From NCBI RefSeq assembly GCF_964058935.1, contig NZ_OZ060372.1, positions 62,001-126,000 of the forward strand: a stretch of 64,000 nt of DNA, given 5' to 3'. Origin of the DNA: Buchnera aphidicola (Pemphigus populi). Lineage in GTDB: Bacteria > Pseudomonadota > Gammaproteobacteria > Enterobacterales > Enterobacteriaceae. The notes under the pieces are model-generated. The model searched no databases and was not told the DNA's origin. It worked only from the letters and a program-made list of their open reading frames with translations. Shown here piece after piece: positions 41,213 to 52,716 of this stretch (the stretch's first letter is position 1; each line of letters starts with the position of its first letter). The position numbers and the translations under genes were made by a program.

Positions 41213-41314
41213 TTATAAATTATTGATAAATAAGAGCATTTAGTTCAAAGAAAACCCCCAAAAATTTGGGGGTTTTCTTTGAACTAAATGCTCTTATTTA
41301 TCAATAATTTATAA
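41213..41314. promoter_or_regulatory. perfect 50-bp-arm inverted repeat before hisG
   Basis: Arms 41213-41262 and 41265-41314 are complementary at all 50 positions around two central As. The core is AAAACCCCCAAA / TTTGGGGGTTTT, an intrinsic-terminator-like hairpin; the outer part is ordinary AT-rich sequence. hisG starts 15 bases later, with its AGGA site outside the stem. Enteric his operons are controlled by an attenuator with a C-rich/G-rich terminator stem at this place, but no histidine-rich leader peptide is visible here. Transcription reading into hisG must cross this structure, unless the promoter lies within or after it. Confidence 0.8.
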
Positions 41315-41329
41315 AATTAGGATTAATTA

Positions 41330-42229
41330 ATGTTAAGTAATAATCGTTTGCGAATAGCTATGCAAAAAAGTGGTAGACTAAGTGATGATTCTAGAAAGTT
41401 GTTAACTAGATGTGGTTTAAAGATAAATTTAAATCAACAACGTTTAATTGCTTTTGCTGAAAATATGCCTATTGATGTAATGAGAGTTCGTGATGATGAT
41501 ATACCTGGTTTAATTATGGATGAAGTAGTAGATTTAGGGATTGTAGGAGAAAATGTTTTAGAAGAAGAGTTATTAAGTCGGCAGGCCCAATCAGTCAATG
41601 GGTTTTATACTATTTTAAAACGTCTTGATTTCGGTGTTTGTAGACTTTCTTTAGCTATACCAGTAAACGAAAGATATATGAGTATTAATAATTTAAACAT
41701 GATGAGAATAGCAACTTCATATCCTCATTTATTAAAAAAATATCTTGATAAAAAAAATATTATTTTTAAAGTTTGTATGTTAAATGGTTCCGTAGAAGTT
41801 GCCCCCCGAGCAGGTTTAGCCGACGTTGTGTGTGATTTAGTTTCTACAGGGGCTACATTAGAAGCCAATGGATTAAAAGAAGTGGAAGTAGTATACAAAT
41901 CTAATGCATGTTTGGTATGCCGTCCAGGAATAATGCCAAAATTTAAAAAAGAGATTATTAATAAACTTATGACTCGTATTCAAGGAGTGATAAAAGCTAG
42001 AGGGTCTAAATATATTATGTTACATGCTCCAACTGACCAATTGGAAGAAGTAGTTTCTTTATTACATGGAGCAGAAAAACCTACAGTATTGAAATTAGCA
42101 GGCGATAAAACTAAAGTTGCAATGCATATGGTAAGCAGTGAAACACTTTTTTGGGAAACTATGGAGAAGCTGAAAGCTTTAGGAGCTAGTTCAATACTAG
42201 TATTGCCTATTGAAAAAATGATGGAGTAA
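41330..42229 (+). CDS. hisG: ATP phosphoribosyltransferase HisG
   Basis: First step of histidine synthesis: ATP + PRPP to phosphoribosyl-ATP. 299 residues as in E. coli (long form). [33 protein letters not shown], and the PRPP loop [21 protein letters not shown] are conserved. The C-terminal ACT-like domain responsible for histidine feedback is present ([24 protein letters not shown]). First gene of the eight-gene operon, just after a long hairpin. Confidence 0.97.
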   Translation: MLSNNRLRIAMQKSGRLSDDSRKLLTRCGLKINLNQQRLIAFAENMPIDVMRVRDDDIPGLIMDEVVDLGIVGENVLEEELLSRQAQSVNGFYTILKRLDFGVCRLSLAIPVNERYMSINNLNMMRIATSYPHLLKKYLDKKNIIFKVCMLNGSVEVAPRAGLADVVCDLVSTGATLEANGLKEVEVVYKSNACLVCRPGIMPKFKKEIINKLMTRIQGVIKARGSKYIMLHAPTDQLEEVVSLLHGAEKPTVLKLAGDKTKVAMHMVSSETLFWETMEKLKALGASSILVLPIEKMME

Positions 42230-42234
42230 AATTA

Positions 42235-43542
42235 GTGAATAATATTTTAAAAGTGATTAATTGGGATAAATTAAGTTTTATTGAACAGAATAGAATATTG
42301 ATTAGACCAGCAGCCTTACGATCAGATGAAATTATAGAATCAGTAAAAACAATAATAGCAGATGTCAGAAAATCTGGAGAAAAAGCATTAAAAAAATATT
42401 CGCAAACATTTGATCATATTAGGATAGATGATTTTGAAATTAGTCGAGATAGAATATGCAAATCTCAACTTAATATAAATGAAAAAACAAAAAATGCTAT
42501 TTTAGTTGCAATAAAAAATATTAAACGTTTTCATTCAGCACAACAGGTAAAAGAAATAGCCATTAACGTACTACCCGGTGTTCATTGTCAACAATTAATT
42601 AAGCCCATAGAATCGGTAGGACTATATGTTCCTGGTGGTTCTGCTCCTTTAGTGTCAACAGTATTAATGTTAGCAATACCTGCTAATATTGCTGGATGTC
42701 CTAATATTATTCTTTGCTCTCCACCTCCGATTACTGATGAAATTTTATATGCAGCAGAAATATGTGGCGTCAATCGAATATTTGAAATTGGTGGAGCGCA
42801 GGCCATTGCTGCTTTAGCTTTTGGTACGCATTCGATTCCTAAAGTAAATAAAATATTTGGACCTGGTAATGAATATGTTACTGAAGCTAAAAGACAAGTG
42901 AGTCAATTATTAGATAATTTAGCCATTGATATGTTGGCAGGTCCTTCTGAAGTTTTAATTATTGCTGATTTTGAAGCTGACGCAACATTTATTGCTTCAG
43001 ACTTGTTGGCTCAAGCAGAACATGGACCTAATTCTCAAGTTATTTTATTAACTCCCAGTGTTAAATTAGTTAATCAGGTACTAAAGGAATTAAAAAAACA
43101 GATAATTAAATTACCTAGATTGGAAACGATCAAACAATCATTTTCCAAGAGTTATATTATTATTGCGAATAATTTATTGGAATGTATAAATATTTCCAAT
43201 TTATATGCACCAGAACATTTAATAATGCATACTATTAATTCACAAGATTTATTGCATAATATCATTAATGCTGGTTCCATATTTTTAGGTCAATGGTCTC
43301 CAGAAACAATAGGAGATTATGCTTCAGGACTTAATCATGTTTTACCTACTTACGGATGTGCTACCGTATATTCAGGTTTAAATTTGATAGATTTTCAAAA
43401 AAGAATTAATGTACAAACTTTAACTAAAGAAGGATTCGTTAATCTTGCTCCAACTGTTTTAACATTATCTAAAATAGAAAAAATGGAAGCTCATAATAAT
43501 TCGATAAAATTGCGACTTAATTTTATAAAAGGAATAATATGA
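42235..43542 (+). CDS. hisD: histidinol dehydrogenase HisD (GTG start)
   Basis: Zinc enzyme oxidising histidinol to histidine in two NAD steps. 435 residues (E. coli 434), starting at GTG 42235 after a GGAG site in the hisG end. Motifs: VGLYVPGGSAPLVSTVLMLA, FGPGNEYVTEAKRQVSQ, DMLAGPSEVLIIAD, SDLLAQAEHGPNSQ, YAPEHLI, GDYASGLNHVLPT. Overlaps hisC by ATGA. Confidence 0.97.
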   Translation: MNNILKVINWDKLSFIEQNRILIRPAALRSDEIIESVKTIIADVRKSGEKALKKYSQTFDHIRIDDFEISRDRICKSQLNINEKTKNAILVAIKNIKRFHSAQQVKEIAINVLPGVHCQQLIKPIESVGLYVPGGSAPLVSTVLMLAIPANIAGCPNIILCSPPPITDEILYAAEICGVNRIFEIGGAQAIAALAFGTHSIPKVNKIFGPGNEYVTEAKRQVSQLLDNLAIDMLAGPSEVLIIADFEADATFIASDLLAQAEHGPNSQVILLTPSVKLVNQVLKELKKQIIKLPRLETIKQSFSKSYIIIANNLLECINISNLYAPEHLIMHTINSQDLLHNIINAGSIFLGQWSPETIGDYASGLNHVLPTYGCATVYSGLNLIDFQKRINVQTLTKEGFVNLAPTVLTLSKIEKMEAHNNSIKLRLNFIKGII

Positions 43543-44603
43543 AGTTTAATATTACAAATTTGGCACGTAAAAATGTAAAAGAATTAGTTCCGTATCAGTC
43601 AGCTCGTAAAATTGGTGGGCAAGGAAATATCTGGTTAAACGCCAATGAGTCTCCTATTTCAAATCAATTTATATTACAAGAAAATTATTTTCATCGTTAT
43701 CCTGAATGTCAACCAAAATCTTTAATTTTGAGATATGCTAATCATGTCAAAATATCACCAGATAGAATATTGGTAACGCGTGGAGCCGATGAAGGTATTG
43801 AATTGTTAATGCGTGCTTTTTGTGAACCAAGAGTAGATTCAATTATTTATTGTCCACCTACTTATGATATGTACGCTGTTAATGCAAATATATTGGGTAT
43901 TAATGTTTGCAATATTCCAATGTTAAAGAATTGGCAATTAGATGTTCAATCTATTAAAAAAAAATCTTTAGGGGTAAAATTAATATATATTTGTAGTCCT
44001 AATAATCCTACTGGAAATATTATTAATAATAAAGACATTCATCTTATATTAAATATTTTTTCTAATTCCTCATTAGTAGTGGTAGATGAAGCTTATATTG
44101 AATTTTGTATAAATAATAGTCTTGTTTCATGGTTGCAAAGTTATCCTAATTTGGTAATTTTAAGAACATTATCAAAAGCATTTGCTTTGGCAGGATTAAG
44201 ATGTGGTTTTTTACTTGCTGATGCAGAGATTATTCGTATTTTATCTACTGTTATTGCTCCTTATCCACTACCTACGCCAGTATCAGACATTGCTTATCAA
44301 GCATTATCTAAAAAAAATATTAATATAATGGAAAATAGAGTTTTAGAATTAAATTCTAATAAAATTTGGTTAATCAATAAATTAAAAGCATTAAAATGTG
44401 TTTTAAAAGTATTTAAAAGTGATAGCAATTATATTTTAGTTCGTTTTCTCAACTCTGAAAAAGTTTTTCGTTTACTATGGAAGAAGGGAATTATTGTAAG
44501 GAATCAAAATCATAAAATATATTTAAATGAATGTATACGTATATCCATAGGCGCTTTTAACGAATGTGTTGAATTAATTAATATATTAAAATTATTTACT
44601 TAA
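43539..44603 (+). CDS. hisC: histidinol-phosphate aminotransferase HisC
   Basis: PLP aminotransferase converting imidazole-acetol phosphate to histidinol phosphate. 354 residues (E. coli 356). GQGNIWLNANESP near the start, RGADEGIELLMRAFCEP, SPNNPTGNI, VVVDEAYIEF and the PLP-lysine region RTLSKAFALAGLRCGF are intact. An A9 run in frame occurs near 43950. Translationally coupled to hisD. Confidence 0.97.
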   Translation: MKFNITNLARKNVKELVPYQSARKIGGQGNIWLNANESPISNQFILQENYFHRYPECQPKSLILRYANHVKISPDRILVTRGADEGIELLMRAFCEPRVDSIIYCPPTYDMYAVNANILGINVCNIPMLKNWQLDVQSIKKKSLGVKLIYICSPNNPTGNIINNKDIHLILNIFSNSSLVVVDEAYIEFCINNSLVSWLQSYPNLVILRTLSKAFALAGLRCGFLLADAEIIRILSTVIAPYPLPTPVSDIAYQALSKKNINIMENRVLELNSNKIWLINKLKALKCVLKVFKSDSNYILVRFLNSEKVFRLLWKKGIIVRNQNHKIYLNECIRISIGAFNECVELINILKLFT

Positions 44604-44622
44604 AATCATTAAGGATAACTTT

Positions 44623-45690
44623 ATGCTAGAAAAGTTTTTATTTATTGATCGAGATGGAACTTTAATTGCTGAACCGAAAACTAATTATCAAATAGATAGT
44701 ATAGAAAAAATTGAATTTGAACCACAAGTAATATATTCCTTAATTAAATTAAGTAAATATGGTTATAGATTAATTATGATTACTAATCAAGATGGTTTAG
44801 GTACCAGTAGTTTTCCATATAATTCTTTTAAAACTCCTCATACTTTTATGTTAAAAGTTTTAAAATCTCAAGGTATTATATTTGATAGTGTTTTAATATG
44901 TCCTCACAATTTAAAAGATAATTGTAGTTGTAGAAAACCAAAAATAAAAATGGTTCAACCTTGGATAAATAATAATTCTTTAAATAAAGAGATGAGTTAT
45001 GTCATAGGTGATAGAAAAACAGATATAGAATTAGCTAATAATATGGGAATTAATGGAATTTTATATAATAGGAAATATTTAAATTGGTCTAAAATAGTAA
45101 AAAAAATAATTGAAAATAACAGATTTGCTAAAGTTTCTCGTAAAACTAAAGAAACTGAAATTAATGTTGAAGTATGGTTAGATAAAAAAAAGATCAGTGT
45201 TATTAACACTGGATTAATGTTTTTTAATCATATGTTGGAACAAATCGCTATTCACAGTGGTATTACTATGAATATAACTGCAAAAGGAGATATTTCTATA
45301 GATGACCATCATACTATAGAAGATACAGGAATATGTTTAGGTCGATCTTTACTAGAAGCATTGGGTAATAAAATTGGAATTAATAGATATGGGTTTTCTT
45401 TACCTATGGATGAAAGTTCAGCTACATGTTTGTTAGATATTTCAGGACGTCCTTATTTAAAATTTAAAGCTCAATTTAAAAATAAATTAGTAGGGGATAT
45501 GAATACAGAAATGGTTGAGCATTTTTTTTATTCTTTGTCTTATGCAATGAAAAGTACAATTCATATAATTTCATTAGGAAAAAATGATCATCATCAAATT
45601 GAAAGTATATTTAAAGTTTTTGGTAGAGTATTAAAGGAAGCAATACGCATAGATGGTGATCAATTGCTTAGTTCTAAAGGAATACTATAA
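44623..45690 (+). CDS. hisB: bifunctional HisB (histidinol-phosphatase / IGP dehydratase)
   Basis: Two activities in one chain, as in enterics. Residues 1-165: HAD phosphatase with [12 protein letters not shown] (nucleophile Asp), [10 protein letters not shown], zinc ligands [15 protein letters not shown] and [10 protein letters not shown]. Residues 166-355: imidazoleglycerol-phosphate dehydratase with [41 protein letters not shown] and KNDHHQIES manganese-binding histidines. 355 residues as in E. coli. Stop overlaps the hisH start by one base. Confidence 0.97.
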   Translation: MLEKFLFIDRDGTLIAEPKTNYQIDSIEKIEFEPQVIYSLIKLSKYGYRLIMITNQDGLGTSSFPYNSFKTPHTFMLKVLKSQGIIFDSVLICPHNLKDNCSCRKPKIKMVQPWINNNSLNKEMSYVIGDRKTDIELANNMGINGILYNRKYLNWSKIVKKIIENNRFAKVSRKTKETEINVEVWLDKKKISVINTGLMFFNHMLEQIAIHSGITMNITAKGDISIDDHHTIEDTGICLGRSLLEALGNKIGINRYGFSLPMDESSATCLLDISGRPYLKFKAQFKNKLVGDMNTEMVEHFFYSLSYAMKSTIHIISLGKNDHHQIESIFKVFGRVLKEAIRIDGDQLLSSKGIL

Positions 45691-46283
45691 TGAATATAGT
45701 AATTATAGATACTGGTTGTGCAAATTTATATTCTTTAAAATATGCAGTACAAAGATTGGGTTATCAGCCTATCATCACTAGAGAAATTAATCTGATATTG
45801 AATGCAGATAAACTATTTCTTCCTGGAGTTGGAACACCTAAAACAGCTATGGAGCAATTATATTTATCAAATTTAATTAAAATTATTAAATCTTTTAAAA
45901 ATCCAATATTAGGAATATGTCTCGGTATGCAATTGTTATGTTCTTATAGTCAAGAATGTCGGAATATTAAAATGTTAGATATTATTCATTCTTTGGTGTC
46001 TAAATTTAAAGTAAATCATCTGTCTATACCGCACACTGGATGGAACAACATTATCATAGATAATGATAACCAACCGTTATTTAATAATATAAGCAATAGA
46101 TCTAAATTTTATTTTGTACATAGTTATGCGGTAGAAATAAATAAGTACACATTAGCAACATCATACTATGGAGTACATTTTAGTGCTGTTATTAAAAAAA
46201 ATAATTTTTTTGGAGTGCAATTTCATCCAGAAAAATCTGGTATATCTGGTGCGCAATTATTGAAAAATTTCTTAGAGATATAA
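45690..46283 (+). CDS. hisH: imidazole glycerol phosphate synthase subunit HisH
   Basis: Glutaminase subunit that feeds ammonia to HisF. 197 residues (E. coli 196). Class I amidotransferase triad: Cys in [11 protein letters not shown] (about 77), His and Glu in VQFHPEKSG (about 178-180). [14 protein letters not shown] holds the oxyanion region. Start codon shares a base with the hisB stop. Confidence 0.97.
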   Translation: MNIVIIDTGCANLYSLKYAVQRLGYQPIITREINLILNADKLFLPGVGTPKTAMEQLYLSNLIKIIKSFKNPILGICLGMQLLCSYSQECRNIKMLDIIHSLVSKFKVNHLSIPHTGWNNIIIDNDNQPLFNNISNRSKFYFVHSYAVEINKYTLATSYYGVHFSAVIKKNNFFGVQFHPEKSGISGAQLLKNFLEI

Positions 46284-46287
46284 TATT

Positions 46288-47025
46288 ATGATAATTCCAG
46301 CTATAGATTTAATGGATGGTAAAGTAGTCCGCTTATACCAAGGTGATTACTCTAAAAAAAAATATTATAATGATGATATTTATACTAGGTTATGTAATTA
46401 TAATATTCATGCAGTAAAAATGATTCATATAGTCGATCTTGATGGAGCAAAAAATCCTAATAATAGGCAAATCCAGTTATTTAAAGAAATATTATCTAAA
46501 GTTGATATACCGTTACAAATTGGTGGTGGAATTAGGAAAGAAAAAGATATAGAAACATTGTTTCAAGCAGGTACTAAAAGAGTTGTAATCAGTTCATCTG
46601 CAATTATTAATCAAAAAGAAGTAAAAAGATGGTTTAATATTTATGGTGGTAATGCGATAGTTCTCGCATTAGATGTTTTAATTAACAAAAAAAAAGAAAA
46701 AGAGATTTTAATTAATGGATGGAAAGATCATTCCAAATTTATTTTAGAATATATTATTAATGAGTTTTCCGAGGTGGGATTAAAACATGTATTGTGTACT
46801 GATATATCTAAAGATGGTACTTTATTAGGTCCTAATTTTATCTTATATAAAGAAATATCGAAATTATTTCCGCATATTAAATTTCAGTCTTCGGGTGGAG
46901 TAGGTTCATTAAATGATATTTCTCGTCTTAAATCTTGCGGTATACATGATGTAATTATTGGAAGAAGTTTATTAGAGAAAAAATTCTCTATATTGGAGGC
47001 GGTTCAATGCTGGCAAAACGCATAA
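46288..47025 (+). CDS. hisA: ProFAR isomerase HisA
   Basis: Amadori isomerase (beta/alpha barrel) acting on ProFAR. 245 residues as in E. coli. Catalytic Asp in [19 protein letters not shown] (Asp7), [16 protein letters not shown] and the second catalytic Asp in [11 protein letters not shown]-terminal phosphate loop [12 protein letters not shown] and [11 protein letters not shown]. Overlaps hisF by 19 bases. Confidence 0.97.
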   Translation: MIIPAIDLMDGKVVRLYQGDYSKKKYYNDDIYTRLCNYNIHAVKMIHIVDLDGAKNPNNRQIQLFKEILSKVDIPLQIGGGIRKEKDIETLFQAGTKRVVISSSAIINQKEVKRWFNIYGGNAIVLALDVLINKKKEKEILINGWKDHSKFILEYIINEFSEVGLKHVLCTDISKDGTLLGPNFILYKEISKLFPHIKFQSSGGVGSLNDISRLKSCGIHDVIIGRSLLEKKFSILEAVQCWQNA

Positions 47026-47783
47026 TTCCTTGCTTAGATGTTAAAGATGGTTTAGTAGTTAAAGGTATACAATTTCGAAATCATAAAACGATAGGTAATA
47101 TAATTTCATTAGCTAAATATTATGTAAAAGAAGGTGCTGATGAACTTGTTTTTTATGATATTACAGCTTCACCTAAAAATAGATTAGTGGATAAACGGTG
47201 GATAGAAAAAATTGCTGAGGTAATAGATATTCCCTTTTGTGTAGCAGGGGGAATTAATAGTGTAAGTGACGCGGTGGATATTCTTAAGTTTGGAGCAGAT
47301 AAAGTATCCATTAATTCACCTGCAATAAAAGATCCTAGTTTAATAACGAGAATAGCAGATCGTTTTGGAGTACAATGTGTGGTAATAGGTATTGATTCTT
47401 GGTTTGATAGCGTTAAAAATAATTATCAGGTATATCAGTATACAGGAGATAGCCATAAAACAATAAGTACTAATTTAGAAACTATCAATTGGATAAAAAG
47501 AGTTCAAACATTAGGAGCTGGAGAAATTGTTTTAAATATGATGAATCAAGATGGAATGCTTTGTGGTTATGATTTATTTTTATTAAAAAAAGCACGAAAA
47601 ATATGTAAAGTACCTTTAATTGCGTCGGGAGGAGCTGGAAAGTTAGAACATTTTTATGATGTGTTTAATCATACGGATGTTGATGGTGCTTTAGCAGCGT
47701 CTGTTTTTCATAATAAAAGTATTAAAATAAGAGCATTAAAAAAATTTTTATTAAATAAAGGTATTGAAATTCGAGAATGTTAA
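47007..47783 (+). CDS. hisF: imidazole glycerol phosphate synthase subunit HisF
   Basis: Cyclase subunit forming IGP and AICAR from PRFAR and ammonia from HisH. 258 residues as in E. coli. Catalytic Asp in [17 protein letters not shown] (Asp11) and in VIGIDSWFD (Asp130); phosphate loops CVAGGINSV and [12 protein letters not shown]. Overlaps both hisA and hisI, so translation is coupled. Confidence 0.97.
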   Translation: MLAKRIIPCLDVKDGLVVKGIQFRNHKTIGNIISLAKYYVKEGADELVFYDITASPKNRLVDKRWIEKIAEVIDIPFCVAGGINSVSDAVDILKFGADKVSINSPAIKDPSLITRIADRFGVQCVVIGIDSWFDSVKNNYQVYQYTGDSHKTISTNLETINWIKRVQTLGAGEIVLNMMNQDGMLCGYDLFLLKKARKICKVPLIASGGAGKLEHFYDVFNHTDVDGALAASVFHNKSIKIRALKKFLLNKGIEIREC

Positions 47784-48391
47784 ATAAAAAAGAATATTTA
47801 AAATTAAATTGGGATAAAGTACAAGGTATGTTGCCTGTAATTATTCAACATAATATATCTGGTGAAGTGTTAATGCACGGATATATGAATAAAGAGGCTT
47901 TAGAGAAAACAGAGAAAGAGGAAATAGTTACTTTATATTCACGTACTAAAAAACGTTTATGGACTAAAGGAGAAACTTCTGGTAATTACTTAAAAGTGGT
48001 TAATATTAGTATAGATTGTGATTATGATTCTATTTTAATGTTAGTGTTACCAAAAGGTAAAACATGTCATTTAAATCGTATTAGTTGTTTTGAATCAAAT
48101 TCCATTTCAGATTATTCTTTTTTGTATTATTTAGAAAATCTTTTGAAAGGAAAAAAGATATCTAATTCTGGTAGTTCTTATACAACCGATTTATATCTTT
48201 CAGGAACTAAAAGAATAGCACAGAAAGTTGCTGAAGAAGGTATAGAAACAGCTATTGCTGCTGTAACAAAAAATAAAAAAGAATTGATAGATGAAGCTTC
48301 GGATTTAATTTTTCATTTATTAGTATTATTACAAAACCAATCATTAGATTTTAATTTAGTTCTTTCTAACCTTCGTAAAAGAAATAAATAA
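47777..48391 (+). CDS. hisI: bifunctional HisI (PRA-CH / PRA-PH)
   Basis: Steps 2 and 3 of the pathway. The N-terminal cyclohydrolase domain ([59 protein letters not shown] with zinc cysteines) is fused to the C-terminal pyrophosphohydrolase ([37 protein letters not shown]). 204 residues (E. coli 203). Last gene of the operon; only a weak hairpin follows. Confidence 0.97.
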   Translation: MLNKKEYLKLNWDKVQGMLPVIIQHNISGEVLMHGYMNKEALEKTEKEEIVTLYSRTKKRLWTKGETSGNYLKVVNISIDCDYDSILMLVLPKGKTCHLNRISCFESNSISDYSFLYYLENLLKGKKISNSGSSYTTDLYLSGTKRIAQKVAEEGIETAIAAVTKNKKELIDEASDLIFHLLVLLQNQSLDFNLVLSNLRKRNK

Positions 48392-48461
48392 ATTTTATTT
48401 TTATAGTAATATTTATATCAAAAATGAGTGTATTATATTTTACGTAGTAGTAATGTTATTT

Positions 48462-48478
48462 ACCATATTCAATATGGT
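48462..48478 (+). terminator. weak hairpin after hisI
   Basis: ACCATATT / AATATGGT around one base, 70 bases after the hisI stop, followed by an A/T stretch. Candidate operon terminator only. Confidence 0.3.
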
Positions 48479-48645
48479 GATTAAATTTTATTATCGTAAA
48501 TTTTCATTATTTTTATATATCAATATTTTTATTTTTTGAGATTATAATCTATATTATATTTAGTTGTTAATTTGTATTTCTTATCTGATTTGAACATTAT
48601 ATAATAATGTTATTTATATATGTATATTAGGTTATAGGAGTAAAT

Positions 48646-50055
48646 ATGTTAAAAAATAATATTGGTGTTGTAGGTCTAGCTGTAATGGGAAGCAATCTAG
48701 CATTAAATATAGCAAGAAATAATTATACAGTTTCTGTATTTAATCGTTCTTCTGAAAAAACTAATTTATTATTTAAAAAAAGCTTAGGAAAAAATATATT
48801 TCCGTTCTTTTCTATAAAAGAATTTGTTTTTTCTTTAAAAGAACCCCGTTGTATTTTACTCATGGTAAAATCAGGAAAACCAACAGATGATACGATAACA
48901 TCTATTATTCCTTACCTTAAAGAAGGTGATATTCTTATAGATGGAGGAAATTCATTTTATCGAGATACTATGCGTCGTTATGATGAATTATCTAAAATTG
49001 GTTTGAATTTTATTGGAGCAGGAATTTCCGGTGGAGAAGATGGAGCTTTAAATGGTCCTTCTATTATGATTGGTGGTCAAAGAAATGCTTATAATATCGT
49101 ATCTCCTATCTTTAAAAAAATAGCAGCAAAAACTGATACACAAGAATCTTGTATTGATTACATTGGTGTCAATGGATCGGGTCATTATGTAAAAATGGTT
49201 CATAATGGAATAGAATATAGTGATATGCAGTTAATATCTGAGGCATATTTTTTATTAAAAAAAATAGTATTAATGAACAATGAAGAGTTAGCAAATACGT
49301 TTGATGATTGGAATAAAGGTGAGTTAAATAGTTATTTAATCAATATTACCAAGGAAATTTTTAAAAAAAAGAACAGTTTAGGTAAATATTTAATAGATTT
49401 AATTTTAGATTGTGCAGATAATAAAGGTACGGGTAAGTGGACCAGTAAAAATGCTTTAGATTTAGAAGAACCACTTTCTTTAATTACAGAATCGGTTTTT
49501 TTTCGTTATTTATCAGCTCTGAAGGAACAACGTGTATATGCTGCTACAGTGTTATATGGACCTGAAATAAAAACAATATCGTTTAATAAAAGAGATTTTA
49601 TTGAAAAGATAAGAAAAGCATTATATTTAGGAAAAATTATATCATATGCGCAAGGTTTTGCTCAACTTAAATCAGCTTCTGAAAAATATAAATGGAATTT
49701 AAAGTATAAAAATATAGCTAAAATTTTTCGAGCAGGATGTATTATTCGAGCTAAATTCTTGCAAAAAATTATCAATGTATACACAGAAAATCCTAATATA
49801 ATAAATTTATTATTAACTCCATATTTTAAAGATATAGCTAACGAGTATCAAAGTGCACTTCGTAGTATTGTTGCTTATGCTATAAATTATGGAATCCCTA
49901 TTCCAACATTCTCTTCTGCTATTGCTTACTACGATAGTTATCGTTCTGCTTTTTTGCCGGCTAATCTACTCCAAGCGCAAAGAGATTATTTCGGAGCACA
50001 TAAATACAGACGTACTGATAAAGATGGTATTTTTCATACTAATTGGTTAAAATAA
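48646..50055 (+). CDS. gnd: 6-phosphogluconate dehydrogenase
   Basis: Oxidative pentose phosphate enzyme giving ribulose 5-phosphate, NADPH and CO2. 469 residues (E. coli 468). NADP fold start [18 protein letters not shown], substrate block [21 protein letters not shown], catalytic lysine in [19 protein letters not shown], and C-terminal [19 protein letters not shown] precedes the ATG. Follows the his operon as in enterics. Confidence 0.97.
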   Translation: MLKNNIGVVGLAVMGSNLALNIARNNYTVSVFNRSSEKTNLLFKKSLGKNIFPFFSIKEFVFSLKEPRCILLMVKSGKPTDDTITSIIPYLKEGDILIDGGNSFYRDTMRRYDELSKIGLNFIGAGISGGEDGALNGPSIMIGGQRNAYNIVSPIFKKIAAKTDTQESCIDYIGVNGSGHYVKMVHNGIEYSDMQLISEAYFLLKKIVLMNNEELANTFDDWNKGELNSYLINITKEIFKKKNSLGKYLIDLILDCADNKGTGKWTSKNALDLEEPLSLITESVFFRYLSALKEQRVYAATVLYGPEIKTISFNKRDFIEKIRKALYLGKIISYAQGFAQLKSASEKYKWNLKYKNIAKIFRAGCIIRAKFLQKIINVYTENPNIINLLLTPYFKDIANEYQSALRSIVAYAINYGIPIPTFSSAIAYYDSYRSAFLPANLLQAQRDYFGAHKYRRTDKDGIFHTNWLK

Positions 50056-50131
50056 AATTATTATAATGAAAATATTTAATTATATTTTAGATGCTGTAGT
50101 TATGGTATATAATAAAAAATTAATATTTTTA

Positions 50132-50175
50132 TTTTTAGTACCTGAGGGTACAAGTCTCTGGTACTAAAAATTTTT
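50132..50175 (+). terminator. terminator of gnd
   Basis: Arms TTTTTAGTACC (50132-50142) and GGTACTAAAAA (50160-50170) pair perfectly across a 17-base loop and are followed by TTTTT, 77 bases after the gnd stop. Confidence 0.75.
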
Positions 50176-50394
50176 ATATAGATTAAATTATTTTTTAACG
50201 ATAAATCACTTAATGATCTTGCTTTATTTCTATATATTATATTACTGTCAGTACCACATATTTTATATTTAATTGAAATATTGTTTTCATTTATTTATAA
50301 ATAAAATTATGTGTATTTAATACATTGGTATTGACAATATTTAATTAACAATAATATTTTTATATATAATTATTTATATTTTTATAGGAGATAA

Positions 50395-50900
50395 TGTTAG
50401 TTTGATTATGTAATAGTTTATTCAAATAAATTAAATAATAAGGATTTAATTATTACTATTTATCCTAATAGTAATTCTATTAACAAAAAACTATTGATGT
50501 TTCTTTAGGTTAACATTTCATCTTTTTTTAAAAATTAGAAAAGATATATAGATTTCAGTTAATCTAAAATAGAAGTTAGTGTTATTGTGAGGAAATCTAT
50601 AAGTAATGAGATGTGTGTATTTACAGATCTTTTTCTTAAATCTGTAATTTAATATTGAGAATTATTTTAGAAGTAATTTGGATTCTGAAAGATTACATTA
50701 GTTAGTTGGGATACCGATTTTTTAGCTTATTTTTTTGGATTATAATTTATATAATTTTTCTTCTATAAAGCTCGGAGTGATAGGTGAATTTTTTATAATT
50801 TTTAAATTTTAGAAAATTAAATTTAGGTATATTTATAGTTTTACTTAATTTTCAATTTCTTACAGATCTGATATGACATCTGTATCACTATTTTAAAAAA
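50395..50900 (+). pseudogene. dcd: dCTP deaminase relic (dcd)
   Basis: Broken pieces of Dcd are readable in shifting frames with many stops. TIYPNSNSINKKTIDVSLG followed by a stop, HF, matches E. coli SINPRPP then INGATVDVRLGNKF; YIDFS, SKIEVS and SISNE match FIDLSGPKDEVS and MSDE; SSIKLGVIGEFFIIFKF matches AHRIDPGWSGCIVLEFY. dcd is expected between gnd and metG in Buchnera by my recollection of the gene order. The order and spacing of the pieces fit the 193-residue gene, but the coding potential is gone. Confidence 0.72.
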
Positions 50901-51025
50901 GTTAAATATTTAAATTAGTCAGGAACAGAGTTTAGTGCAATACATTAAGATTAGGTTAATAATAAAAATTATATGTATATGTAATTTTCTTTATTTTAAT
51001 ATTTTTACTGAGAGATTTTTGAAAA

Positions 51026-52645
51026 ATGAGTATTTTATCAAAAAAAATATTAGTAACATGTGCATTTCCTTATGCTAATGGATCTATTCATCTTGGTCAT
51101 TTACTTGAACATATTCAAGCTGATATTTGGGTACGTTATAATAGGATGAGAGGTCATCAGGTATACTTTATTTGTGCCGATGATGCACATGGAACAGCGG
51201 TAATGTTAAAATCAAAAAAACAAAATATTTCTCCTGAAGAATTAATTTCTAATATTTATCAAAAACATAAATATGATTTTTTAAATTTTAATATATCTTA
51301 TGATAATTATTATTCTACTCATAGCAAAGAAAATTATGATTTAGTAAAGAAAATATTTTCTATATTAAGTAGAAAGAATCATATTAAGGAAGATGTTATT
51401 CATCAATTATATGATACTGAAGAAAATATTTTTTTACCCGATCGTTTTGTAAAAGGGTTTTGTCCCATTTGTAAATCTGGTGATCAATACGGTGATCATT
51501 GCGAGACATGTGGAGCTATTTATGCTGCCAAGGATTTAATTAAACCTATATCAGTTTTATCTAAGTCTATACCTATTTTACGAACTTCTATTCATTTGTT
51601 TTTTGACTTACCTTTTTTTAGTAATATGCTAAAAAAATGGATATTTTCTGGAATTTTACAAGATTCTGTTTTAAATAAAACAAAAGAATGGTTTCGAGTT
51701 GGTTTAAAAAAATGGGATATATCTAGAGATAAACCTTATTTTGGATTTCAGATTCCAAATTATTTGAATAAATATTTTTATGTTTGGTTGGATGCTCCTA
51801 TGGGTTATATTAGTACATTTAAAAATCTTTGTAAAAAAAGAATAGATTTAGATTTTCATGAATTTTGGAATAAAGATTCAACTTGTGAATTATATCATTT
51901 TATAGGAAAAGATATTATTTATTTTCATACCTTATTTTGGCCAGCAATATTAGAAGCAATTGGATTTCGAAAACCTACAAAAATTTTTGTACATGGATAT
52001 GTTACTATGCATGGTAATAAATTATCAAAATCTAAAAATAGCTTTATGTTAGCATCAGATTGGTTGAAAAATTTTGATTCAGATAGTTTGCGATATTATT
52101 ATGCATGTAAGTTATCAGATAAAATTCAGGATATTGAATTTGATATTCAGAAATTAGTTAAGAAAGTTAATACAGATATTGTAAATAAAGTTGTTAATTT
52201 AGCTTCACGTAGTGCTAGTTTTATTAATAAAATATTTTACGGAAAACTAGCTGGAAAACTGATTGATATGAAGTTTTATATGGAATTTGTTTCGGCATCT
52301 AAAGATATAGAGAAATATTTTATTAATCGTCAATTTTCTTTAGCTATAAAAAAAATAATGAAATTTTCTGATATAGCTAATAAATACATTAATGATCAAA
52401 AACCATGGATATTAGGTAAAGAAAAATATGATCAATTACATATGATTTCATCCATGGGTATCAATTTATTTAGAGTGATTATGACTTGGTTAAAGCCAGT
52501 CGTACCATCTTTGGCAGAAAGATCAGAATTTTTTTTAAAAACAATATTGACATGGGATGGGATCAAAAATCCTTTATTGCAACATAAAATTAATAACTTC
52601 ACGATTTTATATAAAAGAATTGATATTAATAAAATAAAATTATAA
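51026..52645 (+). CDS. metG: methionyl-tRNA synthetase (short form)
   Basis: Class I synthetase for tRNA-Met, initiator and elongator. 539 residues against 677 in E. coli: the C-terminal dimerisation/tRNA-binding (EMAP-II-like) domain is missing, and the frame ends cleanly after the anticodon-binding helices. HLGH (HIGH motif) at [14 protein letters not shown], zinc knuckle CPIC and [13 protein letters not shown] (KMSKS). The enzyme is expected to be a functional monomer, since the E. coli core without this domain is active. Confidence 0.96.
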   Translation: MSILSKKILVTCAFPYANGSIHLGHLLEHIQADIWVRYNRMRGHQVYFICADDAHGTAVMLKSKKQNISPEELISNIYQKHKYDFLNFNISYDNYYSTHSKENYDLVKKIFSILSRKNHIKEDVIHQLYDTEENIFLPDRFVKGFCPICKSGDQYGDHCETCGAIYAAKDLIKPISVLSKSIPILRTSIHLFFDLPFFSNMLKKWIFSGILQDSVLNKTKEWFRVGLKKWDISRDKPYFGFQIPNYLNKYFYVWLDAPMGYISTFKNLCKKRIDLDFHEFWNKDSTCELYHFIGKDIIYFHTLFWPAILEAIGFRKPTKIFVHGYVTMHGNKLSKSKNSFMLASDWLKNFDSDSLRYYYACKLSDKIQDIEFDIQKLVKKVNTDIVNKVVNLASRSASFINKIFYGKLAGKLIDMKFYMEFVSASKDIEKYFINRQFSLAIKKIMKFSDIANKYINDQKPWILGKEKYDQLHMISSMGINLFRVIMTWLKPVVPSLAERSEFFLKTILTWDGIKNPLLQHKINNFTILYKRIDINKIKL

Positions 52646-52716
52646 CTGTAAAAATAAGCTGATTAATTTTTAATACAACTGCTATATGTTTAAAATATAT
52701 ATTTTCTATAATAGTA

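Noticed and set aside
41041-41329. hisL-type leader peptide with a run of His codons
   Set aside because: No run of CAT/CAC codons behind a start codon is present in either strand of the spacer.
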